A DNA stretch of 64,000 nucleotides from Bacillota bacterium. Its GTDB lineage: Bacteria > Bacillota > UBA4882 > UBA8346. This document shows, in pieces, positions 16,465-23,990 of this stretch; positions within the stretch are counted from its first letter, which is position 1; every line of letters starts with the position of its first letter. Position numbers and translations under genes: made by a program. The notes under the pieces are model-generated. The model ran no database searches, was not told the origin of the DNA, and was given only the letters and a program-made list of their open reading frames with translations. The stretch lies in the NCBI GenBank assembly GCA_023429995.1, contig JAEZCE010000014.1, positions 1-64,000 of the forward strand, given 5' to 3'.

Positions 16465-16674
16465 TTAGGCCAGAAATAAAAGATCGTGGGTTTTGGGCAA
16501 ATTTTTACCCTTTGCCAAAAGAAAGGCCTTCAGTATCTTTTCAGCTGCCTGTTGCGCTAAATAACAATTGACTGAGGGTAAAAATTCCGGATCATCTTTG
16601 AAGTTGTTTTCTATGGTCCTCAGATCCTGAGACGCCATGATCATCCATTTTCCATAATCAGTTGAGTCGACCAT
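16465..16674 (-). CDS. HEPN-domain protein, apparently truncated
   Basis: About 69 residues: DYGKWMIMASQDLRTIENNF, then SVNCYLAQQAAEKILKAFLL and LPKTHDLLFLA. This is the N-terminal half of a HEPN domain of the kind paired with minimal nucleotidyltransferases (MNT) as toxin-antitoxin modules. Typical members have ~120-140 residues; this one stops just after the THDL motif, so the C-terminal helices, including the usual RX4-6H catalytic motif, are missing. Start chosen at 16674 because AAGGAAGAG lies 6 bases upstream. No MNT partner gene is visible. It is probably a decayed or orphan module rather than an active toxin. Confidence 0.65.
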   Translation of the reverse strand: MVDSTDYGKWMIMASQDLRTIENNFKDDPEFLPSVNCYLAQQAAEKILKAFLLAKGKNLPKTHDLLFLA

Positions 16675-16749
16675 AAATAACTCTTCCTTTATCGCCATCC
16701 TAAAATTCATCTCCGGACCCGGTTTGGCCCATCGATGACGAGATAATGA

Positions 16750-16786
16750 AAGCCGCCCCCAGACACAAAAACGCAGGGAGCGGCTT
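16750..16786 (-). terminator. Terminator hairpin after the UPF0210 gene
   Basis: AAGCCGCCCCC (16750-16760) pairs with GGGAGCGGCTT (16776-16786) with one internal mismatch. On the minus strand the hairpin is followed by TTTCATT, a weak U-tract. It lies about 30 bases beyond the UPF0210 stop codon. Confidence 0.5.
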
Positions 16787-16814
16787 AAAAAATGAGAACG
16801 GAAAAAGAGCTATT

Positions 16815-18176
16815 CTAATTCGTCATCGCTCTCTGGGGAGCGGGGATGTGTCCACCGCGCTGGATGAACTTGGCGGGGCTGAATTTGCTGACCGCCATGA
16901 TCGGCGCGGTGCCGAAAAGTCCTCCAAACTCCACCATTTCGCCAACCTTTTTGCCGGGAGCCGGAATAATCCGCACAGCCGTGGTTTTATTATTGATTAC
17001 TCCGATAGCGAGTTCATCGGCGATAATTCCGGCGATGGTTTCGGCTGAGGTATCGCCGGGAACCGCAATCATATCCAGTCCGACGGAACAAACACAGGTC
17101 ATGGCCTCCAATTTCTCAATGGAAAGAGCGCCTGCATTCACCGCTTCAATCATTCCGGCATCTTCACTCACCGGGATGAAGGAACCGCTCAGGCCGCCGA
17201 TAGCGGAAGAAGCCATTGCCCCGCCCTTTTTGACGGCGTCGTTCAAGATGGCGAGAGCCGCGGTTGTTCCGGGACAACCGCATTTTTCCAGTCCCATGGC
17301 TTCCAGGATATTGGCGACGCTGTCGCCGATTGCCGGAGTGGGAGCCAGTGAAAGGTCGACGATACCGAAGGGCGCTTCCATCTTTTCCGAAACCTTGCGG
17401 CCGATGAGTTCGCCAACCCGGGTGATTTTAAAAGCGACCCGTTTAATTTCTTCGGTGAGGGTGCGGAAATCGCAATCCGGCAATCGTTCCACCGCGGCCT
17501 TCACCACGCCGGGTCCGCTGATTCCGATATTAATGGCGCAATCGCCCTCGCCGACTCCATGAAAAGCTCCGGCCATGAAAGGGTTATCTTCGGGCGCATT
17601 GGCGAAAACCACAAGTTTGGAACAAGCAATGCCGCCCCTGTCTTTGGTCAATTCCGCCGCTTCCTTAATAACCTTGGCCATTTGGTATACGGCATCCATA
17701 TTGATTCCGGCTTTGGTGGTCGCCAAATTGACGGAGGCGCAAACGCGATTGGTTATGGTTAAGGCTTTCGGAATGGAAGCAATGAGTTTCGATTCTCCGA
17801 GAGTGGTTCCTTTTTGTACCAAGGCTGAATAGCCACCCACAATATCGATACCCAATTGGGCGGCTACTTCATCGAGCATGACGGCCAGTTCGAAATATTC
17901 ATCGCTGGAGGAGGACTGGGCGACCAATGAAATCGGAGTCACGGCCAGCCGTTTGTTAATAATCGGCACGCCATAAGTGCGCTCCATCAGTTGGACAGTG
18001 GGCACCAATTGATCGGCCAGGCGCAGAATTTTCTCAGAAGCTTTCCGGGCCGTCGTTTTCAAATCGGGGCCGGCGCAATCGAGGATATTGATTCCCATGG
18101 TGACGGTACGGATATCGAAATGATAATTTTCAATCATTTGGATGGTTTCCAAAATTTCCTGGGAGGTAAAAGGCAA
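16815..18176 (-). CDS. UPF0210 (PFL/DUF711) family protein
   Basis: A 453-residue protein that matches the UPF0210 family over its whole length. Recognisable blocks are DIRTVTMGINILDC near the start, GVGEGDCAINIGISGPGVV in the middle, and APTPAIGDSVANILE, GAMASSAIGGLSGSFIPVSE and NNKTTAVRIIPAPGK towards the end. A glycine-rich pattern and relation to pyruvate-formate-lyase-like folds are known for the family, but no biochemical function is established. It is cytoplasmic. In many Bacillota it is encoded next to an ACT-domain protein of UPF0237, and here that gene lies immediately upstream on the same strand, so the ACT protein may bind an amino-acid signal for it (inference). Confidence 0.93.
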   Translation of the reverse strand: MPFTSQEILETIQMIENYHFDIRTVTMGINILDCAGPDLKTTARKASEKILRLADQLVPTVQLMERTYGVPIINKRLAVTPISLVAQSSSSDEYFELAVMLDEVAAQLGIDIVGGYSALVQKGTTLGESKLIASIPKALTITNRVCASVNLATTKAGINMDAVYQMAKVIKEAAELTKDRGGIACSKLVVFANAPEDNPFMAGAFHGVGEGDCAINIGISGPGVVKAAVERLPDCDFRTLTEEIKRVAFKITRVGELIGRKVSEKMEAPFGIVDLSLAPTPAIGDSVANILEAMGLEKCGCPGTTAALAILNDAVKKGGAMASSAIGGLSGSFIPVSEDAGMIEAVNAGALSIEKLEAMTCVCSVGLDMIAVPGDTSAETIAGIIADELAIGVINNKTTAVRIIPAPGKKVGEMVEFGGLFGTAPIMAVSKFSPAKFIQRGGHIPAPQRAMTN

Positions 18177-18228
18177 ATCAAATCACTCCTTCAAAAAGGC
18201 AATACGTAAATTAAACAGCATGAATATA

Positions 18229-18353
18229 GAAGTCAGAAGTTAGGAGCCAGGAGTCGGAATTTCTAAGAGACCTTTAGAGTAAAAATGGTGCTTAAATTGA
18301 TTTTGGCTGTCTCTCCAATTCCCAATTCTGAACTTCTGAATCCTGAATTCGAA
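18229..18353. repeat. Heptanucleotide tandem repeats in inverted arrangement
   Basis: 18229-18262 is built of seven-base units (GAAGTCA, GAAGTTA, GGAGCCA, GGAGTCG). About 18315-18353 carries the complementary type (CAATTCT, GAACTTC, TGAATCC, TGAATTC). The two arms could pair imperfectly. It fills the gap between the UPF0210 and ACT genes. Such 7-mer STRR repeats are best known from cyanobacterial intergenic regions. Confidence 0.55.
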
Positions 18354-18359
18354 TAAGAA

Positions 18360-18641
18360 TCATATCCTGTGCATATAGCGGAAAATATCCTGGTGCTGAA
18401 GAACAATTTTAACTCCCAACTGTTCCCCGGCGGTTTTTAATTCGCTTTCGATTGCCAGCAGATCTTTGTCGGAGTCGGAAATATCAATGAGCAAAATCAT
18501 GGCGAAAATATCCTGTAAGATCGTTTGGCTGATATCGACGATATTGGCATTGCAATGGGCTAAAACTTTGGTAATGCCGGCGACAATACCGACTCTGTCG
18601 CTTCCCATAACAGTAACGACGACATGGGCTTTTTCTTTCAC
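18360..18641 (-). CDS. ACT-domain protein, UPF0237 family
   Basis: A 93-residue single ACT domain: HVVVTVMGSDRVGIVAGITK forms the first strand and the ligand-loop glycine, then NIVDISQTILQDIFAMILLI. ACT domains bind amino acids at dimer interfaces to control metabolic enzymes. I take the GTG at 18641 because GAGGTG lies 6 bases upstream and the protein then has the family's usual length of about 90 residues; a longer frame of 103 codons begins at 18671. It precedes the UPF0210 gene in the same direction, the conserved pairing for both families. Confidence 0.9.
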   Translation of the reverse strand: MKEKAHVVVTVMGSDRVGIVAGITKVLAHCNANIVDISQTILQDIFAMILLIDISDSDKDLLAIESELKTAGEQLGVKIVLQHQDIFRYMHRI

Positions 18642-18845
18642 CTTTATCACCTCAATCCTCAATGGCTGCACTATTCGTGATTAGGCCGGGCGACTCCTGC
18701 AAAAAAAACCTCCCGGAATCATCTTTTAGAAATTTGTAATACGGGTATTTTATTAAGAAAAAAATATTTCCACCGGAAATTATCCTTCATTGAATGCGTT
18801 ATATAGTATAATTTAGGTAGACAGGTTTAAAGCGGGGGTCATCCA

Positions 18846-20282
18846 ATGAAATATGAATTAATTCAAGAATTAACTCCACAATCGATTAGGGTCCGGACGG
18901 AGCAGGGAGAGGAGTTGGTCTTTGATTCCCTGGAATTTCCGGTGCCACCCAAGGAAAATTTCCGGGTGGAGTTGCAAAAAGGGCTCAAGGAAGCCATTGT
19001 TCAATCCCGTGATATTCAAAGCCCGAACTTGGTGAAATATCAAGGCCTCGAAAAATTCGAACAGCAATTGTATCTGGTCCGCAAGGATTTTGAAAAAGAG
19101 GGACTCCTATCTTTTGAAGCCCGAGATTTAGAACCGTTGGTTCTAGAACCTCCGGTTCTTGAACGGAAGGTGGGCGCTTTGCTGAAAATCCTGGAGATTA
19201 TGGAGGAGTTTCATAAAAATGAACTCATTTTAGGCGGGCTCAGTTTGGGACAACTGAAAATGGACGGTCAGGGGAAATTTTATCTTCTGGACCCGCATAC
19301 CATGAACTATTTAAGCAAGTTTTTGACGGATGAATATAGCATTGATCCGCCTCCGGAAGTCATCTCCGGTAAAACATGGGGCCGGGAATCCGACATCTTT
19401 TCCTGGGGTGTTTTAGCTTACCTGTTACTGACCGGTGAAGATCCGTTTAAGGCCCCCACACCTGCCGAGCGGTTGGATAAAATTTTGAAATTCGGGGCGC
19501 TTTCTCCCAAAGATATTAAACCGGAATTAAGCAACCGGCTGAGTCAACTGATTGCCCGTTGTATGAACGGCAACCCCCAAAAAAGGCCTGATTTGGGGGA
19601 ACTCCAAACAGAACTGTCCGGTTTATTGGAAAGCGGTCAAATCCGGGCCGCCGAAGATGAGGTCCAGGAGTATCGGGAGAAAGCGAAGGCCAATCGCCGG
19701 ATCTATCAGGCCAAAGAACGTTTTTGGCTCTGGTTTCGCAAGTTCGGGATCGCCTCAATCATCACGGTTGCGGCTATTGTTGTGATCGTTGTAAGCTGGA
19801 CGGGATCCCAAAGCAAGCCGGTCATTACGGAGAAGGATAAACCCGGCAAAGTGGTGTCCTATTATTTCCAGGCAATCAAAGATTTAAATGTATCTTTAGT
19901 GGATGAAACGGTTCATAAGGCCAAAAATAGTTTTTCGGATATGGTCACCAACTTGTATGTGATCAACAAGACCCAACAGGGAATGACCTATTCGATGAAG
20001 GACAACATTAAACTGGAGTTTTTGGGTTTGCGGATTCAACCTTTGGGGGGGCCGAAAGGTCTAAAAAAATTTCAGGCGGATTACACGTTAAAAATCAGTT
20101 TGGCCAAAGAAACCCAATACTTTGACAGAAAAGAAGTATTGTTCTTACAGCCTGTCAAAAAGGTTTGGCGGATTACCCGGATTCAGGTAATTCATGAAAA
20201 AAGACGGGTGGAGCAAAATGCTCCCCGGGAAACCGCGGATCCATTGAAAGGGACGACGACCCCGGAGACTTCAAAGCCCTAA
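18846..20282 (+). CDS. Membrane-anchored pseudokinase (serine/threonine-kinase-like)
   Basis: A 478-residue protein. Residues ~1-270 have the outline of a bacterial Ser/Thr kinase: the C-lobe features PPEVISG (~169-175, APE position), SDIFSWGVLAYLLLTGEDPF (~182-201) and a CMNGNPQKRPD-type helix are clear. The catalytic elements are missing: the HRDLKxxN loop is replaced by LGGLSLGQLKM (~129-139) and DFG by LDPHT (~148-152), and no glycine-rich loop is visible. A single membrane helix (IASIITVAAIVVIVVSW, ~302-320) follows. The ~150-residue outer domain resembles NTF2/lumazine-binding-like folds (VVSYYFQAIKDLNVSLVDET). It is probably a signalling scaffold, not an active kinase. The small YdbC-like gene starts 15 bases after it. 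Confidence 0.8.
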   Translation: MKYELIQELTPQSIRVRTEQGEELVFDSLEFPVPPKENFRVELQKGLKEAIVQSRDIQSPNLVKYQGLEKFEQQLYLVRKDFEKEGLLSFEARDLEPLVLEPPVLERKVGALLKILEIMEEFHKNELILGGLSLGQLKMDGQGKFYLLDPHTMNYLSKFLTDEYSIDPPPEVISGKTWGRESDIFSWGVLAYLLLTGEDPFKAPTPAERLDKILKFGALSPKDIKPELSNRLSQLIARCMNGNPQKRPDLGELQTELSGLLESGQIRAAEDEVQEYREKAKANRRIYQAKERFWLWFRKFGIASIITVAAIVVIVVSWTGSQSKPVITEKDKPGKVVSYYFQAIKDLNVSLVDETVHKAKNSFSDMVTNLYVINKTQQGMTYSMKDNIKLEFLGLRIQPLGGPKGLKKFQADYTLKISLAKETQYFDRKEVLFLQPVKKVWRITRIQVIHEKRRVEQNAPRETADPLKGTTTPETSKP

Positions 20283-20297
20283 AGGGGGTGAATCACA

Positions 20298-20537
20298 ATG
20301 GCTGAAATTACTTTCACAATTAAAAAACATCTTTTGGTATTATCAACGGGAATCAAAGGCTGGACCAAAGAAGTGAATATCGTAAGCTGGAATAACCGCA
20401 AACCGAAACTGGATATCCGGGAATGGGATGAAAACCATGAAAAGATGGGAAAAGGGATTACTCTCAACCAGGAGGAAGTGATGGAACTCAAAAAACTCTT
20501 CAATGAATTGGACTTTGAAGAGTTGGGTATGGAATAA
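20298..20537 (+). CDS. YdbC/PC4-like single-stranded-DNA-binding protein
   Basis: A 79-residue protein matching the YdbC family, bacterial homologues of the eukaryotic coactivator PC4 that bind single-stranded DNA as dimers. Diagnostic stretches are GIKGWTKEVNIVSWNNRKPK, DIREWDENHEKMGKGITL and a C-terminal helix rich in E and L. It lacks signal or membrane segments. AGGGGGTG precedes the ATG, and the gene probably shares a transcript with the pseudokinase 15 bases upstream. Confidence 0.9.
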   Translation: MAEITFTIKKHLLVLSTGIKGWTKEVNIVSWNNRKPKLDIREWDENHEKMGKGITLNQEEVMELKKLFNELDFEELGME

Positions 20538-20731
20538 ACGCGATTGCCGTTGTTGCTATTGGCTTCTGTCTCCGGCTTTTTTATTTTCCTAAGGCATCGG
20601 ACTTGCGATTGGAATGCCAATAACCAACCGGTGAAGCTGATTTTGGTGAATCATAAAAATTCCTTAAAAAAAATTTAATCCTTATGAATATAAAATCCCA
20701 ACATGGGTCATTATATTATCAGGGATTTGTA

Positions 20732-21117
20732 GTAGCCGAGGCGCAGATTGATAATGGCTCCGTCATTTACGGCCTAAAGGGTTATTATCAGTCGAGCAAC
20801 TGATCAGTATGGGTTCACGTTTTACTCGCGCGCAGGCGCAAGGATCCATATTGGTCTGAGCCAGATTGTACGGGTTGGGCCAACTTATTACGGCAGTCCA
20901 AAGATTGTCGTGGTAGGGAAACTTAGGCCGTGCAGTCGAGCCTAGATTGTCATTGGAGCGAAAGGGTTTGTTTGCAGCCGAAAGGTTGCAGGCAGATCAC
21001 TAAGTTTCCATGGCAGTCGGTCAAAGGTTATCGTAGTATGTGTAATGGGTGTTTGTAGCCGAAAGGTTGCAGATATCCACGTAACGTGGTGCGGTAGCCG
21101 GAGATAAGGTTACTATA
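20732..21117 (+). ncRNA. Array of about ten small hairpins, possible structured RNA (or decayed repeat gene)
   Basis: No long open frame covers this stretch. Repeat starts fall at 20893, 20932, 20974, 21013, 21055 and 21094, spaced 39, 42, 39, 42 and 39 nt, with weaker units at about 20732, 20769, 20811 and 20851. Most of the six clear units fold into a 6-bp stem: GCAGTC-caaa-GATTGT, GCAGTC-n7-GATTGT, GCAGCC-gaaa-GGTTGC, GTAGCC-gaaa-GGTTGC, GTAGCC-n8-GGTTAC. The arms change together (T-A to C-G, C-G to T-A). Extra perfect hairpins are ATCAGT/ACTGAT (20787 region) and CCACG/CGTGG (21077 region). The unit spacing is divisible by three, and one frame gives repeats of the type SRKV, interrupted by stops, so a decayed repeat-protein gene is the alternative. 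The flanks of 20538-21273 show nothing else. Confidence 0.4.
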
Positions 21118-21273
21118 AGTTCCTTTTATTATGTTATCCCAATCTCTCCTCCGTAAATCTCTGATTTTTCACCGCGGTTCCCTTTTTTACCTTTGAAAAA
21201 AACCCTATAGAAAATTTAGAAAAAACCGATGGTATTCTTAGGTTTACAAAATGAATGGGGAGCCTGATTCGAA

Positions 21274-23010
21274 TTGAATACCAAAAAAGCTAAGAGAAAC
21301 TCTAATTTACGAACGAAATTCTTAATTCTTGTGTTCTTAGGAATTATCATCCCAACCTGCTTTATTTTTGGTGGCTCTTGGTTAGTGATGGCCCAATTCA
21401 ATGAAGATGCAAAAGTCGAAGCCCAAAGACAGGCCATGAAAGAGGCTGGGGAAAGATTAAAGCAGGTAGTCCAGTCCGTAGTGACTTCGGCGGAAGCTTT
21501 TTATAATGATAAAGCGGCAACCTTGCCTGAAGATGAAATATTAACGAGTATTCAAAATCAAATTCGGTCTTCCCAATATGGAAAATCCGGTGACTTTTTT
21601 ATTTATCAGTATGACGGAACCTGTTTGGTTAATTCCAAGGAATCTTCAGCGGAAGGACAAATTTTTTGGGATTTGAGAGATCAAAAGGGTCAAAAATTAA
21701 TTCAAAACTATATCAGAGCGGCTAAAAAGGGTGGGGATATCATTTCTTTTGTATGGCCCGACCCCCAAACCCATCAATTGGAAGATAAGCTTTCTTATGT
21801 AATGCCGATTCAACTGGGAAATATGGAATTTGCCGTTGGAACAACAACCTCTTCCCTGCCGTTAAAAACCGCCATCCCCAAAATCAATCCGAAAATCCAA
21901 GTCATGATATTGATGATCGGGATGTGCTGCATTATTTTATGGGTGGTTGTTCTCGTTTTAATCCGTCACCAATTTTCGAAATCTATTTCCAATCCTCTGA
22001 ATCAACTGGTGAAGCTCGCTAAAAATATGTCGGATGGTGATTTTAGCGGAGTGATACCGGAACAAATGGGAAATGAACTGGGTGAAATGGGTAAGGAACT
22101 TGAGGTTCTGGGGCGTAATTTATCCAATTTATTGACTCAGTTATCCGATATGGCCGGCCGGGTCAGCAGCGCTTCCAAAGAAATTGCCTCCGATAACCAG
22201 GATTTATCCAGACGGACCCAGGAGCAAGCAGCCACACTGGAACAAATCGCGGCTACCATCGAAGAAGTTAATTCTTCCGTCATGCAGGCTTCGATAAACT
22301 CAGGACAAGCCCAGGAACTTTCGAAATCAACTCTGGATACCGTTAAGGCCGGCGAAAAGACGATCCAGGAAACCCATGCCGCAATGCAACAAATTTCCGC
22401 CAGTAGCCGGCAAATCGTTGAAATCATCAAAGTCGTCAATGATATTGCTTTCCAGACCAATTTGCTTGCGTTAAACGCCGCGGTAGAGGCAGCCCGGGCC
22501 GGAGAACAAGGGCGGGGTTTTGCAGTGGTAGCCGCGGAAGTGAGAAATCTGGCCCGGCGGGTCGGGGAGTCTTCCAAGGAAATAGAACAATTAATTAAGG
22601 AAGATGTTAACCGGGTTGAGCGCGGGAGTTACCTGGCTGAACAGTCGGCAGAAATGCTACAGCAGATTGTAATGAATACCAAACGAACCTCGGACGTAAT
22701 TGCGGAAGTTGCCGCCACAATGAAGGAACAAACAGCAGCGGCCCAACAAATACAAACTTCGGTTGAACAACTGAATCATGTGACTCAGCAAAACGCAGAA
22801 ATGGTGGAAGAAATGGCTACGGCTAATCTTCAGTTGAATGGTGAAGCAACAACCCTCAATGAATTGGTAAGTAATTTTAAGATCAATAAAAAGGCCGGGC
22901 TGAACGGTTCGAAGCCGTTTAGCAAGCCGGCATCGGCGGAGCGAAATGGAAAAAAGCCAATCCCAGCCAAACAAGATGATTTTTTGGGAGATGAGTGGGA
23001 GAAATTTTAA
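21274..23010 (+). CDS. Methyl-accepting chemotaxis protein with Cache sensor domain
   Basis: A 578-residue transmembrane chemoreceptor. Helix 1 is at ~17-40. The periplasmic-side region (~45-200) is an sCache-type sensor (GKSGDFFIYQYDGTCLVNS, then YVMPIQLGNMEFAVGTT). Helix 2 is at ~208-232 and HAMP at ~235-290. The signalling domain follows, with the conserved hairpin tip IAFQTNLLALNAAVEAARAG and GRGFAVVAAEVRNLAR. The protein ends in EWEKF, matching the x-W-x-x-F pentapeptide that tethers the CheR/CheB adaptation enzymes in some receptors. The start is TTG, with GGGGAG 11 bases upstream. It follows the hairpin array, which could lie in its 5' leader. Confidence 0.93.
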   Translation: MNTKKAKRNSNLRTKFLILVFLGIIIPTCFIFGGSWLVMAQFNEDAKVEAQRQAMKEAGERLKQVVQSVVTSAEAFYNDKAATLPEDEILTSIQNQIRSSQYGKSGDFFIYQYDGTCLVNSKESSAEGQIFWDLRDQKGQKLIQNYIRAAKKGGDIISFVWPDPQTHQLEDKLSYVMPIQLGNMEFAVGTTTSSLPLKTAIPKINPKIQVMILMIGMCCIILWVVVLVLIRHQFSKSISNPLNQLVKLAKNMSDGDFSGVIPEQMGNELGEMGKELEVLGRNLSNLLTQLSDMAGRVSSASKEIASDNQDLSRRTQEQAATLEQIAATIEEVNSSVMQASINSGQAQELSKSTLDTVKAGEKTIQETHAAMQQISASSRQIVEIIKVVNDIAFQTNLLALNAAVEAARAGEQGRGFAVVAAEVRNLARRVGESSKEIEQLIKEDVNRVERGSYLAEQSAEMLQQIVMNTKRTSDVIAEVAATMKEQTAAAQQIQTSVEQLNHVTQQNAEMVEEMATANLQLNGEATTLNELVSNFKINKKAGLNGSKPFSKPASAERNGKKPIPAKQDDFLGDEWEKF

Positions 23011-23145
23011 AGGGTGGGAAAAAGAAATTTTGGATTGGTTGGTTTCCCATAATTAAATGGCAGGATTTAGAAACCGGATGTCAAATATTATCATAAAAAG
23101 GGCCTGAAATTCATACTGTTTCATACAGGGAAGGAGGACTCGTTC

Positions 23146-23586
23146 ATGAATTTTCTTGCAAAAAATAGTTGGCTGAATTTTGTTATGGGGTTAACCGGAT
23201 TTTATTTTGTATTTTCGATCATGCAAATGATCATGGGTAAGTTTGGGGTGAAGATGGTGATGGCAACACCGGGAACAGCCAATCTGAGCAGCGGTTTTTA
23301 TTGGGTGATTTCGTATGCAGTTGCCTTGGTGGTGGTTCTTTTTGCGGTCATCGTATTTTGCAAGCCGAGAGCGCCGTTTTTTGTTTTCCTGGGTATTTTG
23401 TTGGGTGGGGCTATCGCTTTATATCATCCGCTTTTGTATACCATTTTGAATCTCGATAGGGATGTTCGAAAGGCCGGGTTGGTGGCTTTGTACGGATTAT
23501 TGCCCCATCTGGTGGTGCTGGTTGGATCCTTGATTGGAATGTACGTGGCTTGGCTTAGCAATAAAATGTCGGATGTTGGCGAGTAA
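23146..23586 (+). CDS. Four-helix membrane protein of unknown function
   Basis: A 146-residue protein with four hydrophobic helices (about residues 9-28, 45-68, 72-92, 108-133), small soluble loops and a conserved-looking FCKPRAPFFVFLG turn. I do not recognise the family. The start is well supported by GGAAGGAGG 8 bases upstream. It lies 135 bases after the chemoreceptor gene and ends in front of an intrinsic terminator, so it may be the last gene of that transcript. Confidence 0.75.
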   Translation: MNFLAKNSWLNFVMGLTGFYFVFSIMQMIMGKFGVKMVMATPGTANLSSGFYWVISYAVALVVVLFAVIVFCKPRAPFFVFLGILLGGAIALYHPLLYTILNLDRDVRKAGLVALYGLLPHLVVLVGSLIGMYVAWLSNKMSDVGE

Positions 23587-23605
23587 AATATTTCTAAATG
23601 TATGG

Positions 23606-23648
23606 GGCTGTCTCTAAAGCAAAAGGAGACAGCTCTTTTTCTTTTTTT
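23606..23648 (+). terminator. Intrinsic terminator
   Basis: GGCTGTCTC (23606-23614) pairs with GAGACAGCT (23626-23634), followed by CTTTTTCTTTTTTT. It closes the transcript of the membrane-protein gene. The following ~280 bases before the uvrB control region contain no recognisable gene. Confidence 0.85.
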
Positions 23649-23930
23649 AAAAGGAAATTTCCGGTATAAGTAGAATGAATAAACTGTTTGAAAAGTACGA
23701 TTGATTATTGCAATTTACCGGAAAAAAAATACCCGCAATTGGCGGAGCTTCATTATAAATTATTTCAAAGCAATTTCCAGGGAGCCCATCGGGCGGACAG
23801 CGATGCGCTGGCATGCGGAAGGTGTTTTTTTGAACTAAAAAAGCGGAAAATCGTCTGAAAATTATTGCTTGCATCGGTAATGGCACTCTTTTTTTTTATT
23901 GCACAGGCAGGATTGTTACGTTACCATATC

Positions 23931-23942
23931 GAACAAATATTC
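23931..23942 (+). promoter_or_regulatory. LexA-type SOS box near uvrB
   Basis: GAACAAATATTC differs by one base from the Gram-positive LexA/DinR consensus GAAC-N4-GTTC. It is preceded by C and followed by G as in strong sites. It lies just upstream of the -35 element of the uvrB promoter. Confidence 0.55.
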
Positions 23943-23944
23943 GG

Positions 23945-23972
23945 TTGAACCGATTCAATAAAACGTTATAAT
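23945..23972 (+). promoter_or_regulatory. Sigma-A-type promoter of uvrB
   Basis: TTGAAC (23945-23950) and TATAAT (23967-23972) are separated by 16 bases. The predicted transcription start, about 23979, leaves only about a dozen bases before the uvrB start codon. Confidence 0.7.
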
Positions 23973-23990
23973 GATGATGAGGTGGATTCT

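Noticed and set aside
20732..21117. Cyclic-di-GMP (GEMM) riboswitch before the chemoreceptor gene
   Set aside because: The piece TAGCCGAAAGGTTGC recalls part of the GEMM motif, but it is repeated many times, and the conserved core with its receptor helices is missing.
20732..21117. CRISPR array
   Set aside because: Units are degenerate hairpins with continuous similarity, without identical repeats, unique spacers or cas genes.
23647..23886. 79-codon leftward frame between the membrane-protein gene and uvrB
   Set aside because: It starts from low-complexity DNA, has no ribosome-binding site and shows no domain.
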